Below, piece by piece: positions 12,113 through 24,102 of a stretch of 64,000 nucleotides of DNA. The stretch is taken from the NCBI GenBank assembly GCA_051294375.1, contig CM119266.1, positions 13,580,735-13,644,734 of the forward strand, given 5' to 3'. The position numbers and the translations under genes were made by a program. The number at the start of each line of letters is the position of its first letter. The stretch's first letter is position 1. Source of the DNA: Paraspadella gotoi (taxonomy: Eukaryota; Chaetognatha). Under the pieces are notes generated by a model. The model did no database searches and was not told where the DNA came from. It worked only from the letters and a program-made list of their open reading frames with translations.

Positions 12113-12592
12113 GGTGACATGCTTAAGCTTATAGGCAGGGTAAACATATGGCAATGCCCGACTACAGACACTTGCCAAGTCGTCAAGCTGAAAGCCTGAA
12201 AAATTATCATTTTATTGGACATCTCAGTCTCCCAACGACACTTTACGCTCTTGCGTCACTTTTACCCCGGCGTCACCTTTCGCTCCAGCGTCAGTTTACG
12301 CTTTGGCGTCGCCCCGAAGTTTTCACTCTCATAGTATGAGCGCCGGGGTTTCCTTCTTCCATCGAAAAAAAAATTGCGTCGAATTCGAAATGAAAAACGT
12401 GAGGAAAACTCGTTTTGTCTTTTCTAGTTTCGATGGTTTCGTCGCCGAGTCACGTTTCCATGGGGACGGGAACGCGATTTTTCGGTAAATAAACACGAGT
12501 TTCGGCGTTAAAGATAAAGAACCGGCATTAATGTTGAAAATCAGATGAGTGTGATAGGAAATACATAAACTCGTTCGACGAAGTTAGTTAGT

Positions 12593-12593
<1 letters not shown>

Positions 12594-12651
<58 letters not shown>

Positions 12652-12697
12652 TATTTATTCCTTCTTTTTTTACATTTTTTATTTAATTAATTAATTA

Positions 12698-12728
<31 letters not shown>

Positions 12729-12745
12729 TTTATTTATTTATTTTT
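12594..12745 (+). repeat. (TTTA)n microsatellite
   Basis: About 150 bp of TTTA tetranucleotide repeat interrupted by AT-rich sequence and a TTAATTAATTAA patch. Confidence 0.95.
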
Positions 12746-13568
12746 TAAAAAATTCTTATTTATCCTTTTAATACAAAATACCTAGTTTTGTTTGATATTA
12801 TTGTATGTACTGAATCAACCTATATGTATAGTAAATACTATATAGTATATTGTATATAGTATAGTATGTTGAGGTTTTATAGCCCTAAAATGTTCTGTAA
12901 ATCCTGATTGTGTTGCGGGAGCCGTGGGTGGTGGACTGATAGACGGCTCGTCGGCTCTCGGTGGCTTAAGTTTTTATTCTCGGAATTCCACAGTCATAAA
13001 AAACTCCGGATTTTTTTTCCTTCGCAATTCTGCTCCTCCTTTTTTTTCAATTTTTATTTTAATCCTTACGCCTCTTAAGTTCTCATATAATGATAAATTT
13101 TTCATTACTTTCCTTATTTTTTCGAATTCAGCATTTTTTTTACCTACTTTTCTTCTTTTTTCTTCCTTTCTCATTCCTTATTTCATTTTTTGAACTTTTG
13201 AATCTCTTCCCCTTATCTCTTATCTTTCTTTTAGTTTTATCCTTTGCTTTCTTTAAATCGGATCAAACCTCCTTTTACTTTTATGATATCCCTGCTTTAC
13301 TGTTGGTCTTTGACTGTTTTCTCTCATCAAAAATTTTCGGACTACCATATTTCCCAGCTATCATGCAGTCTTAGCAATTGTTGTTTCTGATTCACGAAAC
13401 TGGACTATTTACAAATTGTGTTTCACGGCTTTGTCCATTTTAACTTGCATATTTAATTCAAGCAGCCGATTAGCAAATGCCGTAGAGCTGCAATATCTTC
13501 GTCCGAATTTCTCGCTTCTACACGTGTCTTTCTTTCTGTCATCTACCTTCCCCACTCTCCTGTCCAAG
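12746..13568. other. AT-rich sequence, no gene seen
   Basis: Very T-rich plus strand (for example 13010-13260) with chance open frames full of Phe, Leu and Ser. A short TATAGTATA cluster lies at 12838-12868. The pyrimidine-rich end is consistent with intron leading to the 13569 exon. Confidence 0.4.
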
Positions 13569-13661
13569 CAACCCCGCTCACGGACGCCCCCTTCCCCCCC
13601 GAAACCTTTGCCGGGTTATTGCGACGTTTTTATGCCCGCGAATAAAATTGTAAGACCGAAC
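13569..13661 (+). CDS. Candidate internal exon, Pro-rich
   Basis: A pyrimidine-rich tract and the acceptor CTGTCCAAG precede exactly 31 codons (phase 0 to phase 0), ending at a perfect donor AAC|GTGAGT. The peptide is QPRSRTPPSPPKPLPG followed by YCDVFMPANKIVRPN, giving an SH3-ligand-like PxxP stretch (PPSPPKPLP). It fits in phase after the 7618 exon. No domain recognised. Confidence 0.45.
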
Positions 13662-13773
13662 GTGAGTAGGACGTTCTAAACGAAATAGTTTTGTGTGAGC
13701 AGGCACGGCGCTGTAAACCAGAACTACATACTTTTGTTTCTCTTTTATTTTAAAAATTCAAATAGCGTGACCT

Positions 13774-14024
13774 CTCTCTCTCTCTCTGTCTCTCTCTCTC
13801 TCTCTGTTTGACTCTCTCTCTCAGACTTTTTCTCTCTGTTCGGAGACATAAAAAGAAAACATTACTTTTATAGACATTTTTTGAATGGGTAATGTATGAA
13901 GCTCTTGAATTCGGATCCCGAAACTCGGCTCTGCAATTCTCGCTCTCTTATTGCGAGAACTCTCTCTCTCTTTCTCTCTCTCTCTCTTTCTCCCTCTCTC
14001 TCTCTCTTTCTCTCTCTCTCTCTA
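13774..14024 (+). repeat. Interrupted (CT)n tracts
   Basis: Two CT-rich runs (13774-13830 with CTGT interruptions, 13963-14024 with CTTT interruptions) separated by ~130 bp of unique sequence. Confidence 0.9.
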
Positions 14025-14235
14025 TTTTATTGTGGAAACACGGGAAGAAGTGAGGGCGGGAAAATCTTTTCGGTTCCCATCGGAATTCTGTTTTCATGGC
14101 GTCGGTGAAACGAGGGATTTGATTTCCTTCTCGCTCGGGATGGCAGGATGCTCGGTTCTCTGTTTTCCTCACTAAATCGTCCCTTTTACATTCTCACTGG
14201 TTATTTTTTACTTTACATTTCATTCATCTGTGATG

Positions 14236-14264
14236 TTGTCATTGTCATTGTCATTGTCATTGTC
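14236..14264 (+). repeat. (TTGTCA)n hexanucleotide repeat
   Basis: About five copies of the hexamer TTGTCA in a row. Confidence 0.9.
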
Positions 14265-14972
14265 AATGTCCAGTACTGGCTTTTAACACAATCATACTTT
14301 GCTTGGTGCAATGAGCAAATTTATCAGCGATGCATTGCGGAATTCTAATTCGGCATCTCGCTGATTAACTATAAAATGTAATATATCCATTGAAGACGCA
14401 AATGATTTTTCGAGAAGTTTTGAGCTAAAAAACCCGGATGTAACCTAAATCCTCTCAATAGTGTTTGCGTTTATAAATCTTCTTTTAAAAGAAACATCTC
14501 GTTTCCGTATTTTCGAGTTCCGACCTTCCTTCCCCGTACAAATCGTTCTTGAGCTCCGGGTTTAGAACGCGAACTTAATCGCCAAAATGCGATTTAAGTT
14601 TTTTTTTCGAATGCGATTTTAATCGTATCTCCGTCGAATCATTCATTTTCAAAAAAAAAATATTTTAAGAAGATTTTAACGCTTATGTGGCAGCTTCGGC
14701 TGTATAATGTCGATTGTATAAATGTAGATGTTTTGCTGTCAATTGCCGATCGTTTTCCAGTTGTCCACCAATACAGAAAATAAAATAATAAGACTTAGAT
14801 TTTCAAAGAGAAGACCGAGGAAATATAATGGGGCTGAAGAAAATAGCGTTCGGAGAAACGTGGGTTGAAGGGAAAGAAAGGGGGGTGGGGGAAATCGGGG
14901 ATTTAAAGATTTAACTTTTCTTTTTTTATTTACGAATTTTCGTTTTTCGGATGAATGGTCTTTCCTCTCAAG

Positions 14973-15170
14973 GGTCGCGTTATCAAACGAAGAAGAAATC
15001 AAGCAACAATAACAACGACAACATCGACAACAACAACAGCAACAAGGACCGTTTCTATTTCCGTTCCAGAAAGAAATCTGCCTGCGCATAAACATCGCCT
15101 TCCTTTAACTAGCCTCAACTCACCTCACAACGCCCCCTCTCGTCTCGGACATCGCACCTGTGAGACCTAA
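14973..15170 (+). CDS. Candidate terminal exon, two competing frames
   Basis: The acceptor TTTCCTCTCAAG precedes a segment open in two plus frames. In phase 0, matching the 13569 exon, it reads GRVIKRRRNQATITTTT, a Thr run, then a basic tail, ending at TAA 15168-15170. In phase 1 it reads SRYQTKKKSSNNNNDN ending in FRSRKKSACA at TAA 15089-15091. The second frame uses the AAC/GAC codons and GC3 typical of exons in this window; the first has the correct phase. No donor follows, so it is probably a last exon. Confidence 0.35.
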   Translation, partial: GRVIKRRRNQATITTTTSTTTTATRTVSISVPERNLPAHKHRLPLTSLNSPHNAPSRLGHRTCET

Positions 15171-16169
15171 CCCCGTCAGCCCTCTCACTCTCTCTCATTC
15201 TCTCTCGAAAAAAAATGAAGGAATCCTTTACCTACCTCTAATATTTACTTACCATCTTTTTCTTCCCCTTTTTTCTCATCCTTTTTATTTCATTCATTTT
15301 TACGTTTAATCCCTTTCGAAGCTAAAAAGGGAACTTTTTTCACTTATTCATGGGCAAATGCATTAAAGCAATTTTTCTGTAGTCCCACGCGCCTTGGATT
15401 CAAAGAGATAGGGGAGAATGACGAAGAGAGAGAGAGAAAGAAAGAAAGAGAGAGAAAGAGGAAAGGAGAGATAAAAAAGAGAAGAAATAGAGAATATGTT
15501 TTGAAATGATATACAATAAAAACGAGAGAAGCCGAGACGAAGCTCCTGCGTTATTTGTATTTTTAGTTTACAAAAAAAGAAAAAAGAAAAAAAAGCCCCC
15601 ACAAAAGAAAACACGTGGGCATTCCATTTATCTCTTCTCCTTTGCGCCATTTTTATTTTTATTTATCACTGCTCTTTTATTTTTTTCCTCCGGGTTGTCT
15701 ACTCGCCATTTTGTTTGTAACCATGCGGTTGATTGAAAGTAATGGGTCGTTATTTGTCATTCTTAAAATTCTCTTTCTCTCTTTCTCATGAAACGACTTT
15801 GCCGAGTCAAAAACCTTCGTTTGTCCGCGCATGCGCAAAGTCTGCGTGATCGTAAAAAACCTTCGACGCGTGACGCTTATCTCTTTTCCTTTTTTCTTTC
15901 TTCCGTTCAAGCTTCCGTATACTTTTTTTTCTTCTTCTTCTCAGCTCCCATCACCCGTGACTCCGTCTCTCTCTTTTCTCTTTTCACGCGCGAGAAACGT
16001 CGAATCAACGTCGACAGGTTTTACGACGTCGCTCGACTGTTGACTGTTGACCCTCAGTCACCCGGCGACTGGCGATGACAGGGTTTTTTTTTTGTCAACT
16101 CTGCGGAGAAAAAAAGAAAGAAATTCTTCTCCTTTTTTTTCTCCCTGTTTTTGTGTTCCTATTTCCGAC

Positions 16170-16174
<5 letters not shown>

Positions 16175-16221
<47 letters not shown>
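16175..16221 (+). repeat. (GA)n microsatellite
   Basis: 47 bp of pure GA dinucleotide. Confidence 0.95.
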
Positions 16222-16223
<2 letters not shown>

Positions 16224-16543
16224 CATCTTTCTCAGATTTTTCGTTCCTTCTCTCCTTCTCTCAACCCGGTCTGAAAGGATCAAGGATCAGAATCAAAAAG
16301 GTCGCATTCGACTTTTTATCGTTTCCAAATTGTCGAGTGATATTTCCAGGATAAATTTGTATAGAAGTGAAATAAAAATATAAAAAACTGCAGTTTGAGT
16401 CCGCGTATTTAACGCGGTTTATACTTTTACACTTCTTCAACTGTTCACCGGTTTTCCCTTTCATTTTGTTTACGACAACGAAAACAACAACTACAACAAC
16501 GACGACGGAAGCGAAGCGCAGAAGAAAAAGAGCGCCGTTTGGG

Positions 16544-16675
16544 TTAAATCTCCCGAACCGGCGCGCGCCGAAGCCAGCTGGCGCGGCGGCGGAAACTTCG
16601 GCTGGGGGCCTTGGGAGAGTCTGTTTCCGCCAGCGAGGCAGTTATGTCGTTTTCGTTGGAGAAGCGGGAGAGGGG
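16544..16675 (-). CDS. Terminal exon, Ser/Arg-rich C-tail (unknown gene)
   Basis: On the minus strand the acceptor TTTCTTCAAG leads into 43 codons and a TAA. The peptide begins PLSRFSNENDITASLAE and contains SRSFRRRASW, a basophilic (PKA-type) phosphorylation consensus, then ends RRAPVREI. It looks like the cytoplasmic tail of a signalling or membrane protein. The plus strand also offers an open frame (YDNENNNYNNDDGSEA ...), but without a clear acceptor. No upstream partner exon is certain; the candidates at 20125 and 21139 are on the same strand. Confidence 0.45.
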   Translation of the reverse strand, partial: PLSRFSNENDITASLAETDSPKAPSRSFRRRASWLRRAPVREI

Positions 16676-17009
16676 CTTGAAGAAATTCGAAATATGATGA
16701 GGAGATTGACAGACTTTTCGACAAAGTTTGAGTCGATCAAAATTTCACTTCACGGGCAGGATCACTGATCACTGAATTTGGAAAAGAAGAACTTTCTTTT
16801 TTTNNNNNNNNNNNNNNNNNNNNNNNNNNNNNNNNNNNNNNNNNNNNNNNNNNNNNNNNNNNNNNNNNNNNNNNNNNNNNNNNNNNNNNNNNNNNNNNNN
16901 NNNNNNNNNNNNNNNNNNNNNNNNNNNNNNNNNNNNNNNNNNNNNNNNNNNNNNNNNNNNNNNNNNNNNNNNNNNNNNNNNNNNNNNNNNNNNNNNNNNN
17001 NNNNNNNNN

Positions 17010-18049
17010 TCGTCTAGAGACAAAACAACTCGCTTCTTCCGCCCCGCGCCCTCCCACTGTCACGCCCTTGGCCACGCCCTTTCGCGTTTTCGGTCACGCC
17101 CCTTNNNNNNNNNNGAAATCGTTAAGAACCTCGATTAGCGAAAAACTCGGGTTCGATCGACGTCGTCGTCGTCGTCGTCGCCGTTCGACGCCGTTTCCGA
17201 CGCGAGACGCTCGATGGCGCGCCACGAGTCGTTGTCGTGACGTCACGGTCGTTTGGAGTCTGCGAGAGAGGGAGGGGTTGAGAGGGGTTGGGGAGTGATG
17301 GAATGAGGGTGGAACTTTATTGGGACGAAGGGTCGGTGAGAAATTGGGGGGGTTAATATTTTTTTAAGGGAAATGAGGTGGAGGGCCCTAAAACGGTCGG
17401 AAGTTCTTAAAAATTCAAAAGAAAAATGAGCTGAATGAAAGAGTGGCCTTTTCTTAGGGGACTGGGGATAGTTAAAGCATTAAAGTCATAGCGGGTTGGC
17501 TCGGCGCGGGTTATAAAGGTGAGTTCGCTTTGAAAGAGACGGGGATCGCGATATAAACGTTTCCAAGGTGAGTCAATACTCCGTTGTTTGGCCGTCTTAC
17601 CTTCCGCTCGATAAGAATGAGAATAGAACCGATTGCCTTCCGGGCGACACTTTTCTGTGGAAGGTAGGGAACGCGAGAGGTGATTGAAAACGTTGTTTTT
17701 CCCTTGTGAAGGTTGAACTAACGTTTGAATTGATCAGTCTCCCTTAAGAAAGAATTAGAGAGAGAGAGAGAGAGAGAGAGANNNNNNNNNNNNNNNNNNN
17801 NNNNNNCCTCGGGATTGTTATGCTTAATAATACAAGAAGCAGGTATGATTCCAAACTTGTGTGCGCCGCTGGTGACTGTGGGACTTATCGGGCGTGTATT
17901 CTCCGATGACATGACATAGGAGCGAAAAAAAGATCTTGAGGGAATAAAACTTGTTAAATAAAGGGATATCTCGTCCTCTTAAAATCACAGTTTATAAATT
18001 CACTCGTGCCCGAGTAATATACACCCAAAAGGAAGCTCTGTTTTCGCTA
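17010..18049. other. No gene supported
   Basis: GC-rich start with GTC repeats (17160-17180), then mixed sequence, a short (GA)n tract and a 25-N gap (17782-17806). I found no duplicated flank at this gap, unlike the other four gaps of that size. Confidence 0.4.
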
Positions 18050-18580
18050 ATGTCGTATGTTCCTTTTCCACAAGAAGACACGTGTATTCAGAGAACTTGG
18101 GAGAGCAGCCTTACGAGGCCCTGACGCTTGCTGCTAAAGCTCCGCTTTGGTTTCAATCCACGCTTCTCCCTTCGCCATTCTTTTTCTGGAAAGCGAAACA
18201 ATATTCATTAAAAATTCATCAAAATAAATTGTTTTTAGAGATTAAAAGATTAGGTAAAGGTTAGGGATAAGGATTGAGCTAAGGAATTGGGTAGATAATT
18301 ATAGGTAAGGTTATATGATTATAATCATTGGTGATAGTGTTTCAAGGTAGGAGATAAAGTTAAATATTCGGGTTAAGATAAAGGTAATCATGTTAATAAT
18401 AATTCCTCGGAACGTTTTTGAGTCAAACTGACACCCAATAAGGCTGTCAATTACAATAAAAACATATTACTTTTTTTAAGTCTGCTTCTGTTTATAGATT
18501 TATCCATTTAATATTTAACTAAAATCACAAAATAAATAGATCAAATGAGTCAAATCTGAAATGTGCTTTGACATATTTTA
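18050..18580 (+). repeat. Left arm of long inverted repeat
   Basis: Matches the reverse complement of 20240-20745 at roughly 75-80% identity by eye. Shared landmarks, in order, are CGTATGTTCCTT, GAGAACTTG, CGCTTTGGTTTCA, AGGTTAGGGATAAGGATT, CGGAACGTTTT, CAATAAGGCTGTCAA and AAGTCTGCTT. The middle is rich in GGTTAGGG/TTAAG words. The arms enclose ~1.66 kb. Confidence 0.75.
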
Positions 18581-19886
18581 TCCTTAATACCATTCCACTC
18601 TGGAAGCTGACAGGAAAAAAATAGAAAACTTGTTTGTAAGCTAGATAATCATACGCCATCAACTTTGTATAGCCCCACGACCTTTAACACACTAGTGATT
18701 TCAGCTGGCCTTACTACAATCTTCGATCTCGGACGGCTTCGGGTCCGTGCTTTATATATTCGGGCATGGTGGGTTCGGACCGCCTTTCATTTGTCTGCCC
18801 TTCTCGTCACCGAGGGAAAGTCGCCCGATGGGAATGCACCGGAAAATCCCGAGTCTATCGTCGACAGTATTTGACTGGCCCTGTCCAGAGCAGGAGATGT
18901 CAATCGCATAAGTTCATCCGGAGACCAATACAATCTCGAGCCCGCTTTTCCCTTGACGCCTCACCTGTCGGCTTACACTGTTCGAGGCTCCTGACCGACC
19001 GTCTCTTTCACGTTTTTTCCATACCTCCCACGTTTGACATTATAGTCGCCATCTCTACTTATCTTTTATTATGTTGTTTTTCATTCATTTAATCCGAGTT
19101 GGGAATATTTACGTTTACGGAGCTTCTCACCAATCACAGCGATCTTATTACGTATTTTGAAAGAACGCCGGGTTCGGTGGGTGCTTTTGCTTGGCAGAAC
19201 TGACACGTTCTCAGTCTAATTTGATCGTCGACCTGGCCGAACTATATGGTGAATAGACCTTGCATTAATGTCGACGCATTGAGCATTCGCTTTGATTTAG
19301 AGGATGGACTTACGAGGCGGAGGCATAAAAGGTAAAAAAGGAACGTTTGTTCGAGAGGGCAGAGTGTGGGGCATGGGACGGGAGGTAGGGTGCAGGAAGA
19401 GTGAGGCAAGATGAGGTAGTAAGGGTCAAAGGAGAAGAAGCTCTTTTGATTGAAGGGCAAGTGTATCGCATTGTCTTTTCCACCTATTAGGGGTATACTT
19501 ATTTTATCCAACGGAGGCAGGAGGGAGAGGGATTATTTCCTCAGGGAACATGTCCTCCTCCTATGTCTTCTCTCTCTCCTCTCTCTCTTCTCTCCTCGCC
19601 CCTCCATCTCTCTCTCTCTCTCTCTCTCTTCTGCTCTCTCTCTCTTCACACACACTCGCGCTCCTTGCCGTTTCCTTCCACCTCTATTCTCACTAAAGGA
19701 AGGCGATTCTCGAGCGATAAAGTTTTTTATTTCTCCCGAATTTCTGGGAATTCTCTTTTTAATCTTTTTCAGGTTGTCTTTTTTATTTTCCAAGCAGGAT
19801 GCTTCCTTTTTCTTGGAACCGTCGTTTCAAAGGCAACGGTGGAATTATCAAACGTTAATTTTCCAGGTCATATATAATGAAATGAT
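18581..19886. other. Interior of inverted repeat, no clear gene
   Basis: 18700-19070 has moderate GC and open plus frames but no splice-bounded exon that I trust. A CT-rich patch spans 19560-19650. Confidence 0.4.
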
Positions 19887-20125
19887 TTAAAACGAAGTAA
19901 TTGAGTCGATGATTGTATCATAAAATGAGGGAAAGAGCTGGAGAGTGAGGGGGTGGCGAGGGAAGGGGGCTGGCGAGGCCACATTGAATCGTCGACGGGC
20001 GTCAAATTCGTCAGAGACTCGAGTTTTGTGAGGTTTCCTTTCGGCGCGTACGGTCACGAAGGGCAACATGTCGTCGGACATCAGCTCGAAGCCGAAAACG
20101 AGCAGCAGTCGCAGAGTGGCGAATA
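19887..20125 (-). CDS. Weak exon candidate with a hydrophobic segment
   Basis: A strong minus-strand pyrimidine tract (CTCTCTCCCCCTTCTTTCC) precedes an AATAG acceptor. A GC3-rich frame (phase 1 entry) reads FATLRLLLVFGFELMSDD then a charged segment (RAERKPHKTRVSDEF), open to a stop at 19887. The plus strand is open too (HIESSTGVKFVRDSSFV ... SQSGEYYLER) but is preceded by purines, so the minus reading is favoured. It sits inside the inverted-repeat pair. No family recognised. Confidence 0.3.
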
Positions 20126-20239
20126 CTATTTGGAAAGAAGGGGGAGAGAGGAGGTTATGTATTTTACCTTTCAACAAATTTTATTTTTTTAGCTGTCCGT
20201 TTAGCAAGTTTGATTATAAGTAAAATAATGTCAAAGACA

Positions 20240-20745
20240 TTCAGTATTTTTGACATCACATTGATCTATTTTGGATTTTAGCTGTAATATAAATGGATTA
20301 AATCTAATAACAGAAAAGCAGACTTAAAAGAAGAATATGTTTATTGTAACTTGACAGCCTTATTGTGGTGTCATATGTTTTACTCTCAAAACGTTCCGCG
20401 AGGAGATTATTATTAATGATCACCTTTAGATCTTTTAACCGCCGAATATTTATACTGTTAATCCTCCTAACCTTGAACCATTTATCAATGAGTTAGTTAA
20501 CTCATTAAACCTTTAACTTATAATTTCTACCTAATTCCTCTTAGACCTAATCCTTATCCCTAACCTTTAACCTTAATCTTTAATCTTTAAAACAATTTTA
20601 TTTTGGATTTTTAACTGAATATGTTCGCTTTCGGAAAAGATGCCGAAGGGAGAAGCGGGGATGAAACCAAAGCGAGTAGAGCAGCGTCAAGCAGCTCGAA
20701 GCTGCTCTCAAGTTCTCGTTGGAAGGAACATACGAACATAGGAAC
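20240..20745 (-). repeat. Right arm of long inverted repeat
   Basis: Inverted counterpart of 18050-18580. On the plus strand it shows CCTTATCCCTAACC and TTAATCTTTAATC words mirroring the left arm. The divergence between arms is far higher than at the assembly duplications elsewhere in the window, so this looks like a genuine old repeat. Confidence 0.75.
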
Positions 20746-20982
20746 AGAGCTTCTTTTGGCGTGTTTTATACTCGGACGAGTGAATTTATAACGGATTTTA
20801 AGAGGACGAGATTCCTTTTTAACAGTTTTATTCCCTCAGATCTTTTTCGCTCTCACTCATGTCATGTTCATGAGAAATACACGGTGATAAGGCAGGTCAC
20901 ACGCGGCGCAACAACATTGAATTACTGTTCTTGTTTTTACATAAATCGCAAGGCAATGTTTATGCGGTCAGTGGTAACTCAC

Positions 20983-21139
20983 CACGGAGGCGACGGCGAT
21001 TCCAACGAAGATCCCAATTCGTCGTCTTGGCGGCGTCTTGGTTTGACACAGGCCAGCGTGGCGTTGCCACTGGCGGCGCAGGCGACGTCAAAGAATGCGA
21101 TTGGATATTTGTTGACGTCAGTCAGCCACCCCACAAAAA
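20983..21139 (-). CDS. Weak exon candidate, three frames open
   Basis: An acceptor (GCTAAG) and a perfect donor (TCCGTG|GTGAGT) frame 157 bp. Minus-strand readings include DVNKYPIAFFDVACAAS, SNQDAAKTTNWDLRW and RRRIGIFVGIAVASV; the last, phase 0 at its end, would fit the 16675 exon. The plus strand is also open. I cannot choose a frame by eye. Confidence 0.25.
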
Positions 21140-21381
21140 CTTAGCTGTGCCAAAGTAAGGAGAAGTATGAGAGACCAGGTTCGACAAAGACGTCCTGCAG
21201 AGAAACGGAATAATGGATTTAAAAGGGCCTTTTCCAGCCTCGCTAACTCTCTCTCTCCTCTCCCTTCTTCTCTTTCTCCTTTCTGACGCCGCCTCTGTAA
21301 TAGTGTTTTCGCCAACAGTGTGCGAACAGATTTTTTTTCGTTTTCCTCAATAAACGTCAAAGCGTCTAAGTCGTCCCGCTC

Positions 21382-21383
21382 TC

Positions 21384-21446
<63 letters not shown>

Positions 21447-21476
21447 CCTTCTCCTCTCGTTCTCTCTCTCTGAGAG
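21382..21476 (+). repeat. (CT)n microsatellite
   Basis: Interrupted CT dinucleotide run of about 95 bp. Confidence 0.95.
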
Positions 21477-22606
21477 AATGTTCCCTGAGGATTTCTTCTT
21501 GTTCTTTTAATCTTACTTAAATTCAAGTTTTTTAAAGAGGTAGTAGTTTAACCAACCATGCGTTTGATTTTAAACGAAATTCGTTGATCAAAAAGTTTTT
21601 TGCAATTTTTTATTCCTGTTAATTTTTATACCGTTGGAACATTAAATGTTACTGATCGTTCGCTTCACCTGCCTTGCTGGCTTATTTATTGTCATTTTTT
21701 GTATTTAAACTATCCGTAAATTTGTGTCCATACCTATTTAATTTGCCCATAGATAACTATATACATACTTTCACTAAAGTAATTAAATTGAGCAGAAAGA
21801 TAGCACGTTTTTTTTTCTGTCGAAAAAAGTCACAGCGGGTTCGGTTGTATGTACAAAAAAAATAAATAATAGTTAATAAATTAAATTTCAAACGGACTTC
21901 AGGAAAAGAAAGGCAGGAAATGGTTTACGTCTTTCNNNNNNNNNNNNNNNNNNNNNNNNNNNNNNNNNNNNNNNNNNNNNNNNNNNNNNNNNNNNNNNNN
22001 NNNNNNNNNNNNNNNNNNNNNNNNNNNNNNNNNNNNNNNNNNNNNNNNNNNNNNNNNNNNNNNNNNNNNNNNNNNNNNNNNNNNNNNNNNNNNNNNNNNN
22101 NNNNNNNNNNNNNNNNNNNNTATATATCCTCTTGTTTTCTTTCTAAAAAGCGAGAAAGAAAAAACGAAAACAAGGAAAGTCTTAAGCGAGACACGCTCCG
22201 AAGGACCAAACGTTTTCTTTTTTTAAAAAACTGTGACCAAAATGCAAGGAGTGGACGGAAAAAAATAACAAAATACAGCAGAAAGAAAACATATCAGAAT
22301 AAAACAATTTCGAGACGGGAGGAAAAAACTGGAAAAGAAAACACCAAAAAAACAAAAACGTTTATCGGTTTTTGTTTTTTGGAAACATGAGAAATCCAAG
22401 TCGGTGAAAAAGAAAGGGAATCGACGATGATAATCTATGAGATACGAGACGAAGAAAGAAAAACTGTCATTTGTCGGAAAATAACTGGAGATACGGATCC
22501 GTCTTTGTTTCGATTATCGAATTAGGCGATGAATCAGTTTTGTTTTTTGTTTTTTTTTTTTGTTGTCCGATGCGTTTTCTTTTGTTTTGGTTCGTTTTCC
22601 CCTCGA

Positions 22607-23096
22607 TCAGGCCAAAGTCGTTCTCGATTCCTGATCGTCCACGACGGTGAACTGAACGTTGTTAATTCGTTGTTTTCCGGCCGCTTCCGGCTTGCGCCGC
22701 TCCTGCCGCCGCCGGCGGCCACCGTTGGGCAATTGCGAGTTTTTCGAGTGATGATGACCGGTCGCCGCCGCGGCGGCAGCGGCTGCAGCGGGCGGCGGCG
22801 CGACGTTCGTAGTCCGTCTGTGGGTGAAGTTGATGGCGCCCTCCTCCGCTACGCGAGGCCGCGCGGACGGCGAAGGAGACGCCGGCTTTGACGGCGTCCC
22901 TCGGCGACGTCACGGCCGACGTCATCGCCGACGTCATCGTCGTCGACGCCACGATTCGTCTGGTGCTCCGGCGACTGTCGGCGGAGACGTCGTGGTCTCC
23001 CAATGCGCAGAACCCCTGGACGAGCCGCTTGTACCACAAGAAGCGGCGCGTAGACCGACGCCCGCCGTAGAAGAGGGTGTTGATGAAGCTGAAAAT
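22607..23096 (-). CDS. MARVEL protein: fourth helix and C-terminal tail exon (frame-disrupted)
   Basis: The acceptor TCTCTCCACAG opens in phase 0 with IFSFINTLFYGG, matching the start of the last MARVEL helix. The frame then reads FLWYKRLVQGFCALG, but the helix is only restored if short stretches from neighbouring frames (ASVYAPLL) are considered. The distal half is protein-like in the +1 frame: TPSKPASPSPSARPRV, EEGAINFTHRR, an Ala run, HHHSKNSQLPNGG, a basic RRRRQERRK cluster and the end INNVQFTVVDDQESRTTLA, with TGA at 22609-22607. The original frame would stop at 22662. The exon length (490) is one base off a clean frame. Small consensus indels in the GACGTCG-repetitive middle are the likely cause. 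Confidence 0.6.
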
Positions 23097-23907
23097 CTGT
23101 GGAGAGAGAAAATATAAAATGTAAAAAGACGGGTAAAGTTATAAATTTTTATTTTAACAACGATGTTAAAAATTACTTCGAGGGAAACGCTGTAACTGTT
23201 AGGAATTAAAACCAAAATCTCGGAAACTGAATTGCTATTTTGGGTAGAAAGGCAAAATTGATTAGCTTTTTGTTGGTTGTCGTTGAGTTGGAGTGCGAGT
23301 CCTTAGGTCTATTTATCGTCGTCGTCGTCATTTTAGTTTCTCAGTAACTTTCCAGTGTTTATTGGTTTTTATATTAAGAGTCGCACGGGAAATTGTTGAA
23401 CGGTGAACACTTGATTAAAATAAAAAAAAGAAAAAAAAAAGTGAAAGAAAAAAAATCAAGAGTGAAAACTGATAAATGAAGACTGAGAAGGCGTGATCTC
23501 TGGAGAAGTGTCGGAAAGAAGCGGGAAATCCGGAAAAAGGTGAGACATTGCAGAAAAAATGAGAAAGAATATTGCGCTAGGGTAAGAAGGCGGGGAAAAA
23601 AAAACGAGGGAAGGCGAGGTAGAGTGCGAATTGCCAACGGGCCCCAGCCACCGCCTCAGGGGAAAACTAATTAAAAGCGAGCTCCGATGAAAACCGAAGG
23701 GCGATTCGAAAGTTAACAACGAAAAAAAATAAAGAAGAAAAAAGGGGAAAAAAAGGAATAAGGTACGAAGAAAGGAAAAATAAACGAAAGAGCTTTTATT
23801 TTTTTTTTTTTGAATCAGGGATCGAGCGTCCGTTCATATTGATTTCGAAATTTTTGAAATTTCCAGAATCCATTGGATGAATTTTCATTCTGTGCTATCT
23901 CTAACCC

Positions 23908-23980
<73 letters not shown>

Positions 23981-24102
23981 TCTGTCTCTCTCTCTCTCTC
24001 TCTCTGCTCTTTCGGTTCCAGTGCGACGATGCAATAGGTTTCAAACCCAGACATCATCCGCTACTCCCTACCCTGGATGCAAGATTGGTAAGGATCCGAC
24101 AC
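23097..24102. other. Intron of MARVEL gene
   Basis: Holds a (CT)n tract (23909-24005), A-rich stretches around 23420-23450 and 23720-23810, and no exon that I can support. Confidence 0.5.

Noticed and set aside
18665-19092. Plus-strand frames inside the inverted repeat
   Set aside because: Open but without splice-bounded segments or consistent composition; possibly decayed element sequence.
19953-20192. Plus-strand cuticle-like peptide (GEYYLER, QQSQSG)
   Set aside because: The upstream sequence is purine-rich with no usable acceptor, and no cuticle consensus is complete.
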